This document shows positions 33,196 to 40,945 of a stretch of DNA of 64,000 nt, piece by piece. Within the stretch, counting starts at the first letter, position 1. Each line of letters starts with the position of its first letter. The notes beneath the pieces were generated by a model, which saw only the letters and a program-made list of their open reading frames with translations, did not search any database and was not told where the DNA came from. Location of the stretch: the IMG/VR virus record IMGVR_UViG_3300028024_000105, positions 1 through 64,000 of that record; one strand, 5' to 3'. A program made the position numbers and the translations under genes. This DNA is from a virus.

Positions 33196-33696
33196 ATGTC
33201 TCGTACGACACACGGCCTGACCAAAGATCCGCTTGTACAGCAGCTTTATAGAGTGATTTACCGGGAAGCCAAACGCGACCTGATCAATGCCGCTGCACGC
33301 AAAAACTACCATCGTCGCCGACCTAAGTTTCTGCGCAAGAACAAACTGTACCGACAAAAGCACCCCGTCGAAGTGTTCAATAGACACCGCACACCACGTA
33401 ATAGATACGTCCGATTTCTGCGAAACGCCGGTCTCAGAGGTCACGTTGTCTCGATATCCTTCGAACACTTCAGAATTCTGATTCAAGAGCCTTGCTTCTA
33501 TTGTGGTGGCGACCTTCCTCCAACTGGCTGTGGCCTTGATCGCACAAACAGTAATTTGGGCTATACAAAATCCAACGTCGTGCCATGTTGCACAACCTGC
33601 AATATCGCGAAACATACCATGAGCCCCGCCCAATACGTTGTGCACTGTCGTCGCGTCGTTTCCAAGAATGTTTCGCTTCAGCGTCTTACGAAGTAA
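33196..33696 (+). CDS. HNH homing endonuclease
   Basis: 166 residues. PCFYCGG, GLDRTNSNLGYTKSN and VPCCTTCNIAKHTMS form the zinc-bound HNH site of phage free-standing homing endonucleases. Base composition is clearly lower in GC, and codon choice differs from both neighbours, so it was acquired recently. It sits between a sigma-like gene and a gene of unknown function without disrupting either. Confidence 0.85.
   Translation: MSRTTHGLTKDPLVQQLYRVIYREAKRDLINAAARKNYHRRRPKFLRKNKLYRQKHPVEVFNRHRTPRNRYVRFLRNAGLRGHVVSISFEHFRILIQEPCFYCGGDLPPTGCGLDRTNSNLGYTKSNVVPCCTTCNIAKHTMSPAQYVVHCRRVVSKNVSLQRLTK
33661..33689 (+). promoter_or_regulatory. Phage promoter candidate, GCGTCTTAC class
   Basis: TCCAA 33661-33665, 15 bases, GCGTCTTAC 33681-33689, six bases, ATG 33696. 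It lies inside the end of the HNH gene, which shows that the element belongs to the downstream gene. Confidence 0.55.
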
Positions 33697-34124
33697 TGGA
33701 TAGCATCTTCAGTCAGTATGCACGCCAGCACATCGAGCCCGCCGACTTCCTCGACCTGGTGTCGTATCGGAATCAACAACACAATATTACGAACCTTCGC
33801 GCCGTCGTCGGCGACGAGAAGTACATCCTGCTGCTGGACAAATTCAGTGGTTCATATACCCGCTTTCCTACCCCTCGCAATTCAATGCAGGCCGTGGACG
33901 ACATCATGCTTGCCCAGCTCTGGGCAGACCTGAAGGACAAGGCCGGTCAGAAGGGCCTGGTCGAGTGGAACGAAGCGGAGACACGCTTCATCCGGCAGGC
34001 CGCCAAGATGGGCATGGAGTACCAGCAGGCCCATCGCCGCGCCGCGACCGTTCTGAAGGAGCTGATCAAGGCCCGCCAGTGGGCCAACATGCATGACGTC
34101 AACCGGGGCGGCACGCGCCCGTGA
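33696..34124 (+). CDS. Unknown protein, weak Mor-like middle
   Basis: 142 residues, start set by the promoter box. GDEKYILLLDKFSGSYTRFP faintly resembles the dimerisation part of Mor/C-type activators; the rest is helical. Not recognised with confidence. Confidence 0.5.
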   Translation: MDSIFSQYARQHIEPADFLDLVSYRNQQHNITNLRAVVGDEKYILLLDKFSGSYTRFPTPRNSMQAVDDIMLAQLWADLKDKAGQKGLVEWNEAETRFIRQAAKMGMEYQQAHRRAATVLKELIKARQWANMHDVNRGGTRP

Positions 34125-34678
34125 AGACCCCGCTCCGATCCTTTCTCCGTCCGGACGCCTACGCGCCGTTCTTCAGCTTCGGACGCCGGATAGCATCGCC
34201 CGAAGCCTTCTTCCATGGTCTCAAGTTCCGGCACGGATCGCCATTGCAGAGCGCGGTCATGATGGAGCGCGAGTTGGCGCAGTACCGTGGCCGCCCGTTC
34301 GCTCGCCGGACCTATATCTTCGCGGGCTTCCACTTCGGCGTCGACACCCTAGAGCACTATCTCCTGCTCAAGACCGTGATGCGCAGCAAGTTGACCCAGC
34401 ACAAGCAAGAGCTGCTGTGGTTGATGGACGACACGGTCCTGGAGGACTACGGCCGCCTAGGCGGCTGGCACGGAGACGGCTTCGGAGGTCCCGAGTACGC
34501 TCGGATCATCCGCGAGCTGCGACAGGAGTTCCAGTGCCGTCTCGAGGAGACCGGCTCCATCAACTTCACATCCGCCAGCGAATTCAGCGCCATGACGAAC
34601 AGGCAGTTCTTGTTCGGCGACACCCACGGCGTGCGTCCGCACCACAAGAGGCGAGCCCATGAGTCAGTTCAAGGTTGA
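34121..34678 (+). CDS. NADAR-like N-glycosidase candidate
   Basis: 185 residues. SPEAFFHGLKF, a VMRSKLTQHKQELLWLM helix, then TVLEDYGRLGGWHGDGFGGP and IIRELRQEF follow the order of conserved segments in the NADAR/YbiA family (WxSxExxxQxxKF ... DxxWGxGxxxxGxNxxGxxLMxxR). Family members hydrolyse N-glycosidic bonds, including ADP-ribose adducts on guanine, and help phages against ADP-ribosylating defence. Similarity is partial, so the call is tentative. It overlaps the RNA ligase gene by 20 bp. Confidence 0.45.
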   Translation: MKTPLRSFLRPDAYAPFFSFGRRIASPEAFFHGLKFRHGSPLQSAVMMERELAQYRGRPFARRTYIFAGFHFGVDTLEHYLLLKTVMRSKLTQHKQELLWLMDDTVLEDYGRLGGWHGDGFGGPEYARIIRELRQEFQCRLEETGSINFTSASEFSAMTNRQFLFGDTHGVRPHHKRRAHESVQG

Positions 34679-35672
34679 GATCGTCCGCGTCGGCAAGATC
34701 GGCAAGCACCCCAACGCCGACACTCTGTCGGTCACGCACGTGTTCGATTTCCCCGTGGTGTTCCGGACCGGAGACTTCATCGAAGGCCAGAAGGCTGTCT
34801 ACGTGCCCGTGGACTCGCTCGTGCCCACTGATCGGCCGGAGTTCGAATTCCTGAAGGAAGAAGGCAAGACGCACGCGCGGATCAAGGCCAAGAAGCTGCG
34901 CGGCATCTTCTCGATGGGCATGATCGTCCCGATCTGCGTTGCGACGTTCGGCGAGCGTTGCGCGGAGCTGGGTGACAACGTCGCCGAGCTGCTGGGCGTC
35001 ACCAAGTACGAACCCGAAGTCCCGATGCACTGGGGCGGCCAGAACGAGCGCGACCCCGGCTTCATCCCGGTCTACACCGACATCGACCATTACCGCCGGT
35101 ATCCCGACATCCTGCAACCCGGAGAAAACGTCATCGTGACGGAGAAGCTGCACGGCGCCAACGCCCGCTTCACCTTCCACGAGGGACGGCTGTGGGTCGG
35201 CTCGCACAACTGCATCAAGCGAGACGCGCCCGAAAGCATGTGGTGGAACATGGCCCGGAAGTACCAGCTCGCCGAGCGACTGGCCAAGTTCCCCGGCCAT
35301 GTCTTCTACGGCGAGGTCTACGGCCACGTGCAGGACCTGAAGTACGGCTCGAAGGGGCCTGTCGACACCTGGTTGCGGTTCTTCGACGTCTTCAAGTGGA
35401 GCACCGGCAGCTACGCCGACCAAGACGAGACGGCCAACATCATCCTGGGGCTGGGCCTGAACATGGTGCCGCTGCTCTACGTCGGCGGCTGGCAGCCCGA
35501 GTTCATCCTCCCTCTGGCCGACGGATCGACGACGCTCGGAGGCCAGTGCATTCGTGAAGGCATCGTGATCAAGCCCGCCAAAGAGCGGCGAGACGACCGG
35601 CTCGGCCGCGTCATCCTGAAGCACGTCAGCGAAGGATACCTCACGCGGAAATCCGGAACCGAATACCACTAG
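34659..35672 (+). CDS. RNA ligase (Rnl-type, OB domain N-terminal)
   Basis: 337 residues. Residues 1-110 form an OB-like domain with HPNADTLSV as in the TIGR02306 RNA ligase group. TEKLHGANARF near residue 160 is motif I with the nucleotidyl lysine; VFYGEVYG, FFDVFK, REGIVIKP and VILKHVS are motifs III, IIIa, IV and V. It seals RNA nicks using ATP. With the Thg1-like enzyme and the odd tRNA genes, tRNA repair or splicing is the most natural role. Confidence 0.85.
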   Translation: MSQFKVEIVRVGKIGKHPNADTLSVTHVFDFPVVFRTGDFIEGQKAVYVPVDSLVPTDRPEFEFLKEEGKTHARIKAKKLRGIFSMGMIVPICVATFGERCAELGDNVAELLGVTKYEPEVPMHWGGQNERDPGFIPVYTDIDHYRRYPDILQPGENVIVTEKLHGANARFTFHEGRLWVGSHNCIKRDAPESMWWNMARKYQLAERLAKFPGHVFYGEVYGHVQDLKYGSKGPVDTWLRFFDVFKWSTGSYADQDETANIILGLGLNMVPLLYVGGWQPEFILPLADGSTTLGGQCIREGIVIKPAKERRDDRLGRVILKHVSEGYLTRKSGTEYH

Positions 35673-35687
35673 ACGCGAGCGTCCTAC
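35659..35687 (+). promoter_or_regulatory. Phage promoter candidate, GCGTCCTAC class
   Basis: GCGTCCTAC 35679-35687 with a weak CCGAA box 15 bases upstream. ATG 35697 follows after nine bases that include GGAGAAGAG. Confidence 0.5.
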
Positions 35688-35696
35688 GGAGAAGAG

Positions 35697-35924
35697 ATGA
35701 AGTTGCTGGCCGTTCTTCTTGCTGTTTTGTTCTGCTTCACGTGCTGGGCCGTCCTCTCGTTCGTGATGGCTGTGCCTTTCATGCTGATCTGGAACTACGC
35801 CATCACGCACGCGTTTCATGCGCCGGAGCTGGGGTACTGGCACGCCTACTGGCTCTTGATCTTCGGCTCTCTGTTCGTCATCAGGCCCAACACGGAACTC
35901 AATCGAGATGTACGCAAGACTTAA
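35697..35924 (+). CDS. Two-pass small membrane protein
   Basis: 75 residues with two hydrophobic segments (LLAVLLAVLFCFTCWAVL and a second ending LLIFGSLFVI). No family recognised. Confidence 0.5.
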   Translation: MKLLAVLLAVLFCFTCWAVLSFVMAVPFMLIWNYAITHAFHAPELGYWHAYWLLIFGSLFVIRPNTELNRDVRKT

Positions 35925-36171
35925 GACCTGGGACGGCTTCGAGAAGATCGAGCCGCTCAGTGGAGCACCGCCCCTCACCATTCGGATCAGCAGAAGTCAT
36001 CGGGAATGCGGACGTCACCCGAAGTGGACGGTCAAGACCTACACCGAGGAGATCGCGGAGCAGAAGGCGTGCTGCTTCAACGACACGTTCGGTCGCCTGC
36101 CCGACCGGGTCTTCAAGCTGAAGAAGGTCGAGGGCCTGCTCGCCGAATACGAGGAAGAGACCAGAATATGA
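35908..36171 (+). CDS. Unknown 87-residue protein
   Basis: Overlaps the previous gene by 17 bp and the next by 4 bp. Beta-rich start, helical end (KKVEGLLAEYEEE). Not recognised. Confidence 0.5.
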   Translation: MYARLKTWDGFEKIEPLSGAPPLTIRISRSHRECGRHPKWTVKTYTEEIAEQKACCFNDTFGRLPDRVFKLKKVEGLLAEYEEETRI

Positions 36172-36425
36172 GACCCCTGATCGAGCTGCCGTCCACGAGC
36201 ACCATCGCCGGGCCGAAGATTTACATCAACCCCGATCACATCAGCGCGGTCGAGATCAACGAGCCCAACGTGATCATCCGGCTGTTCGGATACAGCTACG
36301 ACTACTACGACCAGAACAAAGCCAAAGCGCTGGCGGCCCTGATCGAGGCGCGAGTGATCCCCGGCAAGCCCGATGATCTGCCGGAGCCCACCGAGAAACC
36401 CATCACCCTGGAGCTGCGGAAATGA
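36168..36425 (+). CDS. Unknown 85-residue protein
   Basis: ATG in an ATGA overlap with the previous stop. PKIYINPDHISAVEI then VIIRLFGYSYDYY suggests a small beta domain of the LytTR-interface or DUF-like type, but no family is certain. Ends in a 4-bp overlap with the methylase-like gene. Confidence 0.5.
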   Translation: MRPLIELPSTSTIAGPKIYINPDHISAVEINEPNVIIRLFGYSYDYYDQNKAKALAALIEARVIPGKPDDLPEPTEKPITLELRK

Positions 36426-37210
36426 AGAAGCTCGACGACGATGTGGTTGGCGTCCTTTCGCGCCTGAGCTACGACGAGAACGACGGAGCGACCGTCGCCT
36501 TCATCACGGACGGCCAGCTCGACCCCAAGCTCTACAAGAAGCTCAACGAGGTCCTAGTCTCCTTCGGCGGGAAGTGGAACCGGAAGGTCAAGGGCCACAT
36601 CTTCGCCGAGAACCCGCACGACAAGATCGACGGTGTCATCCTGTCGGGCGAGTTCGTCGACTCCCACGCGTTCGACTTCTTCGAGACGCCGTTCTCCCTC
36701 GCCCAGCGCATGGTCGGAGAGGCGGGCATCGCGAACCTGAAGGACGGCGGCCGAGTCCTGGAGCCGTCGGCCGGTCGCGGCTCCATCGCCGACGCCATCA
36801 TGGCGGTCATCCCGGTCCTGAACTCGTGGACGTTCACGATGTGCGAGCTGCGAGAGGACAACCGGAAGGTGCTCGAGGAGAAGGGCTACAAGGTCGGCCC
36901 CTACGACTTCATGGGGGTATCAGGTCCCGACGACCTGGACAGAGGCGGCTACGACGCCATCGTGATGAATCCCCCGTTCTCGAAGCAGCAGGACATCGAG
37001 CACGTGCTGCACGCCTACCAGATGCTCCGGCCCGGCGGCAAGCTCGTCGCCATCATGTCGGCCGGAGTCAAGTGGCGCGAGAACAAGCGGGCGCAGGCGT
37101 TCCGCGACCGGCTCAACGAGTGCGGGTACTTCAGCGACCTGCCCCAAGGCACCTTCAAATCGAGCGGCACCATGGTCAACGCGGTCATGGTGACCATGAA
37201 CAAGGAGTAG
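36422..37210 (+). CDS. N6-adenine DNA methyltransferase-like protein
   Basis: 262 residues. VLEPSAGRGSIADAI is the SAM-binding motif I and IVMNPPFSKQ is the NPPF catalytic motif of amino-methyltransferases. The first 80 residues (KLYKKLNEVLVSFGGKWNR) are a domain often found before phage methylases. It likely modifies adenine in phage DNA or acts as a stand-alone rRNA/DNA methylase. Confidence 0.75.
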   Translation: MKKLDDDVVGVLSRLSYDENDGATVAFITDGQLDPKLYKKLNEVLVSFGGKWNRKVKGHIFAENPHDKIDGVILSGEFVDSHAFDFFETPFSLAQRMVGEAGIANLKDGGRVLEPSAGRGSIADAIMAVIPVLNSWTFTMCELREDNRKVLEEKGYKVGPYDFMGVSGPDDLDRGGYDAIVMNPPFSKQQDIEHVLHAYQMLRPGGKLVAIMSAGVKWRENKRAQAFRDRLNECGYFSDLPQGTFKSSGTMVNAVMVTMNKE

Positions 37211-37213
37211 ACG

Positions 37214-37498
37214 ATGTCCGCAGTGAATCATCCCTCCCACTACGGCGGCGACACCACCTACGAAGTCATCAAGGTCATCCGGGCCTGGGGCCTGATGAAC
37301 AACGCCTGCCGCTTCAACGCCATCAAGTACATGGCGCGCGCCGGAAAGAAGAACGACGACGTGCTGCAGGAGCTGGAGAAGGCGCGCTTCTACCTGGACT
37401 ACGAGATCAAGATGCTCAAGGAAGCACGCGACGCGCAGGCCAAGAAGATCGAGGTCGCGGTCGAGCAGTCGCTGCCCGCGAGCAACGACAATGCGTAG
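37214..37498 (+). CDS. DUF3310 protein
   Basis: 94 residues. NHPSHYGGDTTYEVIKVI and RFNAIKYMARAGKK are the family signature. DUF3310 proteins are common in phages, sometimes fused to nucleotide kinases; role unknown. Eight-base overlap with the MazG-like gene suggests a shared nucleotide-pool role. Confidence 0.75.
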   Translation: MSAVNHPSHYGGDTTYEVIKVIRAWGLMNNACRFNAIKYMARAGKKNDDVLQELEKARFYLDYEIKMLKEARDAQAKKIEVAVEQSLPASNDNA

Positions 37499-37940
37499 GC
37501 CCAGCGTCTTCCCGGCCGACATCGGCTGGCGAGTCTGGAAGCCCCATGAGAAGACCCTGCGCTGCTTCCAACTGGAGCACGCACTCTGGTCCCATCGCAA
37601 CTTCCCGGGCAGCCGGAAGAATCCGATGCACGGCTTCATGGGGATGGTCGAGGAGCTGGGCGAACTCTCGCACGCCCTACTTAAGAGCGCGCAGGGAATC
37701 CGAGGCAGCAAGGCCGAGCACGAAGCGGCAGCCAAGGACGCGGTCGGCGACATCCTGATCTACATGATGGACTTCTGCACCAAGAAGGGCTGGAGTCTGC
37801 AGGACATCCTCACGGAGACCTGGGCCGAGGTCGGCCAGCGCGACTGGACCAAGCACAAGAAGACCGGCAAAAAGGTCGGCAGGAAAACACCAGCCAAGCG
37901 CGCAAAGCGCCAGTACCCACGGACAAGCATCTGTAGGTGA
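37491..37940 (+). CDS. MazG-like NTP pyrophosphohydrolase
   Basis: 149 residues. GMVEELGELSHALLK and KDAVGDILIYMMDF are the EExxE and ExxD metal-binding helices of all-alpha NTP pyrophosphatases. Phage MazG proteins hydrolyse (d)NTPs or lower ppGpp to keep host metabolism active. A lysine-rich tail follows from residue 118. Confidence 0.75.
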   Translation: MRRPSVFPADIGWRVWKPHEKTLRCFQLEHALWSHRNFPGSRKNPMHGFMGMVEELGELSHALLKSAQGIRGSKAEHEAAAKDAVGDILIYMMDFCTKKGWSLQDILTETWAEVGQRDWTKHKKTGKKVGRKTPAKRAKRQYPRTSICR

Positions 37941-37947
37941 TCGGCAA

Positions 37948-37976
37948 TCCAACATACCTGCGCCCCAGCGTCCTAC
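37948..37976 (+). promoter_or_regulatory. Phage promoter candidate, GCGTCCTAC class
   Basis: TCCAA 37948-37952, 15 bases, GCGTCCTAC 37968-37976. The ATG five bases on opens only a three-codon frame, so downstream genes must use their own starts. Confidence 0.55.
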
Positions 37977-37993
37977 TGGGCATGCACTTCTGA

Positions 37994-38095
37994 GTGGACG
38001 AACTCCGGCAGGCGGCGCCTGTCGTGGTTGCGATGATCGCGGCGGCCCGCGTGTGCTACTGCTGGCTCCGCGACAAGATCAAGGGGAAGCCGTGA
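37994..38095 (+). CDS. Possible 33-residue membrane peptide
   Basis: GTG start, hydrophobic APVVVAMIAAARVCYCWL core and a basic end. Its stop overlaps the next start in a GTGA and GGGGAAG inside it serves the next gene, so it may mainly act for translational coupling. Confidence 0.3.
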   Translation: MDELRQAAPVVVAMIAAARVCYCWLRDKIKGKP

Positions 38096-38307
38096 CCGAT
38101 CTGTGCTGGCGCGATGACCTGCAGCTCCTAGAGCTGGCTGCGAAGGCGGTCTGCCTTCCCTGCAGGCAGTTGATGCCACTCAAGAATCAGAACGTCCACG
38201 AGGTCGCGCCCAACGGCATCAGCGTCTTTTGCTCGGCCGCACCGATCAACGAGCTGATGGAGATCCGTATGATCACGGGAGTTCCCGGGGCCTGGTGGTC
38301 GTGCTGA
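38092..38307 (+). CDS. Unknown 71-residue protein with CxxC
   Basis: GTG start with AAGGGGAAG upstream. VCLPCRQL may bind metal. No family recognised. Confidence 0.45.
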   Translation: MTDLCWRDDLQLLELAAKAVCLPCRQLMPLKNQNVHEVAPNGISVFCSAAPINELMEIRMITGVPGAWWSC

Positions 38308-38609
38308 ACAGAATTCGCGCCAGCCAATCCATCCGACAGCCTGCCCTGATCGTGCTGGAGGCTCTGTTGATGGGCATGCCCATCAAGATCGGCAAGGACG
38401 AGTACCATCTCAACGACGGCGTCTTCGGAGTCCGTCGAACCCGCCACACCATCGGCAGGCCCGAGCTGGACGAGGAAGTCTTGCTCCGCGTCGATGTCAC
38501 CATCCCCGGATTCATCCACATGTGTGAGAAGCTCTCGCCGCAGGAGCTGCTCGAGATCGCCGCGAACATCGGCCTGAATCGGGTGAAATCGAATAGGCGC
38601 CGAATCTAG
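38301..38609 (+). CDS. Unknown 102-residue protein
   Basis: GTG start overlapping the previous gene by 7 bp; GTG 38295 in frame is possible. Contains KIGKDEYHLNDGVFGVRR and a helical end (SPQELLEIAANIGL). Not recognised. Confidence 0.5.
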   Translation: MLNRIRASQSIRQPALIVLEALLMGMPIKIGKDEYHLNDGVFGVRRTRHTIGRPELDEEVLLRVDVTIPGFIHMCEKLSPQELLEIAANIGLNRVKSNRRRI

Positions 38610-38635
38610 GAAACGGATAGGCGGCAGGGACGTCT

Positions 38636-38652
38636 TATCTGCACAGCAGATA
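38636..38652. promoter_or_regulatory. Palindromic TATCTGC/GCAGATA operator candidate
   Basis: TATCTGC, three bases, GCAGATA: a perfect 7-3-7 dyad of the recurring GCAGATA word, overlapping a CGTCTTAT box at 38631. It suggests that GCAGATAG is one half-site for a dimeric regulator. Confidence 0.5.
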
Positions 38653-38674
38653 CGATCAGAAAGGAAGGCCGCAG

Positions 38675-38851
38675 ATGAATCCGAATCAGAGCGAGAACCT
38701 GAAGCAGCAGCACGAGCGGAACGAGGCCGAGATCGCGCGTGGCGAAGCGGAGTATCGGCGTTCCATCGAGGCCCAGTACGAAGGCGGCGACGGCTTCGCC
38801 CCGGCGCATGATCCTGAGTGTTGCGACTGCGAAGAGTGCCGTTTTTCGTAA
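38675..38851 (+). CDS. Small acidic protein with CCxCxxC end
   Basis: 58 residues with AAAGGAAGG in front. Highly charged helix (QQHERNEAEIARGEAEYRR) and a terminal ECCDCEEC cysteine cluster. Unknown function. Confidence 0.5.
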   Translation: MNPNQSENLKQQHERNEAEIARGEAEYRRSIEAQYEGGDGFAPAHDPECCDCEECRFS

Positions 38852-38870
38852 GACGGCAAGAACCATGACT

Positions 38871-39079
38871 CCACTGAGTGGGGAGCCTCTGGTGCTGGGA
38901 TCGCATCCCACCTAGGCCACGGCCGGACTCTGGGTAGCCAATCCTGGGTCCAGATCGCGAGTGGACTGGGCGACAGAGAATAAGCGCCCCCGGGATTGCA
39001 CGAGTTCTAGACTCCCGTGCAAGAGCAAGGGTGACGAAACCCCGCCTGATGGCGGGCGAAAAGGCTCCCCACTCAGTGG
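38871..39079 (+). ncRNA. 209-nt structured RNA closed by a 17-bp stem
   Basis: CCACTGAGTGGGGAGCC at 38871-38887 pairs perfectly with 39063-39079. Inside, in order: TGGGAT-CGC-ATCCCA, AATCCTGGG pairing with CCCGGGATT (one G-U), enclosing GTCCA/TGGAC and GGGCG/CGCCC, then GCACG/CGTGC with an inner AGT/ACT, GGGT/ACCC and CCCGCC-TGAT-GGCGGG. No open frame of note. The class is not recognised; it is neither tRNA, tmRNA, RNase P nor a known riboswitch by visible motifs. Confidence 0.65.
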
Positions 39080-39111
39080 ATTCGACAAGGTAAAGAGAAG
39101 GAATACGATCT

Positions 39112-39288
39112 ATGCCGAAACGCGATGGATTGGTCGATGCCGCCAAAGCTGCGATTGACGAGGTCTTCGGCGACACCAGCGTCAGCAAGGAGCAGACCCT
39201 GGATCGGATGAACGAACTCAGCAACCACATCGAGTCGTCGATTAGCTGCCTGGAGGAAGACATCAAGCGCGAGGCCCGGGACGAGTAG
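39112..39288 (+). CDS. Small acidic helical protein
   Basis: 58 residues starting 32 bases after the structured RNA, with GAGAAGGA upstream. Helical and charged, not recognised. The adjacent structured RNA could regulate it in cis. Confidence 0.5.
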   Translation: MPKRDGLVDAAKAAIDEVFGDTSVSKEQTLDRMNELSNHIESSISCLEEDIKREARDE

Positions 39289-39307
39289 ACGTGCGAAGGA
39301 GGAGTCG

Positions 39308-39604
39308 ATGAAGAAGCCCATTATCCGGACCGTCCAAGGCATGCGGATCATCACGTGGCCGCAGACCGACGGCGGCACGCACATCGAGGTCTGCCCGTTC
39401 AAGGACGAGGACCTGCATTCGGTCACGATCTACCAGCACGCGAGCGTCACGCTGTGGGGCCGCAAGAAGGTCGACAAGGCCGAGGTCAACTGGGGCACCT
39501 GGGGCCCGGAAACGCCCCGGCGCGCTCGGCAGTTCGCGCGGGCCGTGCGGCTGGCCAGCACCATGGCAGACGAGATCAACGCCAAGATGGTGGTGACGAC
39601 GTGA
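39308..39604 (+). CDS. Unknown 98-residue protein
   Basis: Strong GAAGGAGGAG ribosome-binding site. Beta-rich (GMRIITWPQTDGGTHIEV) then a helix; no family recognised. Four-base GTGA overlap with the KTSC gene. Confidence 0.55.
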   Translation: MKKPIIRTVQGMRIITWPQTDGGTHIEVCPFKDEDLHSVTIYQHASVTLWGRKKVDKAEVNWGTWGPETPRRARQFARAVRLASTMADEINAKMVVTT

Positions 39605-39810
39605 ACCGCGAGCCGGTCCAGTCGTCGAACGTCGTCTCCGTGGGCTACGACGCCCTGGGCGAGATCCTCGAGATCGAGTTCAAAGGCGGCGCCGTCTACC
39701 AGTACAAGCAGGTTCCGCTGCACATGTACGAGCAGCTCAAGGCGTCCGAGTCGGTCGGCTCGTTCATCGCCGGGCAGATCAAGCCGAACTACAACTGCGT
39801 GCGGATGTGA
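39601..39810 (+). CDS. KTSC domain protein
   Basis: 69 residues. SSNVVSVGYDALGEILEIEF and AVYQYKQVPLHMYEQLKASE match the KTSC domain, found alone or fused to lysyl-tRNA synthetase and phage proteins. Role unknown. Start and stop overlap both neighbours by 4 bp. Confidence 0.75.
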   Translation: MNREPVQSSNVVSVGYDALGEILEIEFKGGAVYQYKQVPLHMYEQLKASESVGSFIAGQIKPNYNCVRM

Positions 39811-40043
39811 GGAAGCGCCACATCACCGTCACTGTCAGCGGCCCGCCGAGATCGGGCAAGAGCACGGTGGCGGTCACCATCGCGGCCTACCTCAACGCCG
39901 TGCCCGGCTGTCGCGTGAAGTTGGAGGACTCCGACTCGACCGCCGCGCTGGCCACGAAGTACGAGCACGCCCGGCAGATCCTGCGCAACAGCAGCGTGAC
40001 GATCAAGACCAAGAACTGGGAGCCCATGCCGGGAGAACGATGA
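39807..40043 (+). CDS. Short P-loop protein
   Basis: 78 residues. VSGPPRSGKSTVAVTIA is a good Walker A motif but the protein is far too short for a full NTPase; it lacks Walker B. It may be a remnant of a kinase or a small NTP-binding regulator. Confidence 0.55.
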   Translation: MRKRHITVTVSGPPRSGKSTVAVTIAAYLNAVPGCRVKLEDSDSTAALATKYEHARQILRNSSVTIKTKNWEPMPGER

Positions 40044-40396
40044 AGACCTGCGTCGAGATGCTCTGCGAGAACTACGGCACCTACATGCCGTACACGCACG
40101 AGCACGAGCTGCGCCTGGACCGGCCCAAGCGGATGGAATTCACGGGCCTGTTCGACAGCCAAGGCGCGCCGCTCTATGAGGGCGACATCCTGCTGGAGTA
40201 CATCAACGATTACTTCGGGAACGCTCCGGCCGTGGTACACTGGGCCCCGGACAAGGGAGCCTGGATCAGCTTCGGCGCCTACGACGGGGGCGGCGCCCAT
40301 TCCAGCCTGAATGGAGAGCACTTCAGGCGGCACGAGAAGATCGGGAGCATCGAGACCACCCCGCACTGGTACTTCCCGGCCAAGAAGCGCGCCTAG
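40040..40396 (+). CDS. YopX-like phage protein
   Basis: 118 residues. FTGLFDSQGAPLYEGDILLE is the YopX (PF09643) signature. YopX proteins are frequent in phages, function unknown. Translationally coupled to the P-loop protein by an ATGA overlap. Confidence 0.75.
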   Translation: MKTCVEMLCENYGTYMPYTHEHELRLDRPKRMEFTGLFDSQGAPLYEGDILLEYINDYFGNAPAVVHWAPDKGAWISFGAYDGGGAHSSLNGEHFRRHEKIGSIETTPHWYFPAKKRA

Positions 40397-40409
40397 GCAT
40401 CGGATTCCT

Positions 40410-40438
40410 GTAACGGGAGAGCAGATAGGCCGTCTCAT
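40410..40438 (+). promoter_or_regulatory. Phage promoter, GTAAC class, GCAGATAG in spacer
   Basis: GTAAC 40410-40414, 15 bases with GCAGATAG 40421-40428, CCGTCTCAT 40430-40438. Gene start at 40464 with AAAGGGA in the leader. Confidence 0.6.
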
Positions 40439-40463
40439 GAGTATGAACGGAAAGGGATTGACG

Positions 40464-40601
40464 ATGAAGACGACCTTCAAGACCCTGCGGCAGTGGATCG
40501 AGTCGAAGTACGGCCGGGGCGTGGTGACCGACATCCGGAAGCTGCCGCGCCAGACCCAGCGCTACCTTCGCTCGCAGTGGCAGGAAGAGGGCAACGCATG
40601 A
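40464..40601 (+). CDS. 45-residue basic protein
   Basis: Helical and basic (TLRQWIESKYGRGVVTDIRK), possible nucleic-acid binder. Stop overlaps the next start (ATGA). Confidence 0.45.
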   Translation: MKTTFKTLRQWIESKYGRGVVTDIRKLPRQTQRYLRSQWQEEGNA

Positions 40602-40945
40602 GCCACACCCCCGGCCCCTGGAAGGTCATCAACACGAACGGCTGCAAGGGCATCGGCTACAAGCCGGGCCGGAACCCCAATCCACAGACGCAGTACCGGG
40701 AACTCTTCACCACGGTGGGGCTCTGCGCGACCGACGAGGCAGAGGCCGAAGACCTGGCCAACGCCCGCCTCTGCGCCGCCGCCCCCGAGCTGCTGCAGTA
40801 CCTCAAGGGCATGATCGAGCGCTTCGAGGAGAAGGCCGGGGAACGCCCGCACAAGTTCTGCGGCTGCACCTACTGCTTCGCCATCGCGGCGGTCGTCAAG
40901 GCCGAGAAAGGCACCCCCATGCCGAAGGTCGAGCGGCCCACATGA
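40598..40945 (+). CDS. HTPGPW-family phage protein
   Basis: 115 residues. Begins SHTPGPWKV and has NARLCAAAPELLQYLKGMIE, a pair of segments seen in a large family of small phage proteins of unknown function. CGCTYC may bind metal. Confidence 0.6.
   Translation: MSHTPGPWKVINTNGCKGIGYKPGRNPNPQTQYRELFTTVGLCATDEAEAEDLANARLCAAAPELLQYLKGMIERFEEKAGERPHKFCGCTYCFAIAAVVKAEKGTPMPKVERPT

Noticed and set aside
39030-39070. Hammerhead ribozyme core (CTGATGG...CGAAAAGG)
   Set aside because: The CCTGATGG is simply a TGAT tetraloop on CCCGCC/GGCGGG, and the A9 position and cleavage site do not fit.
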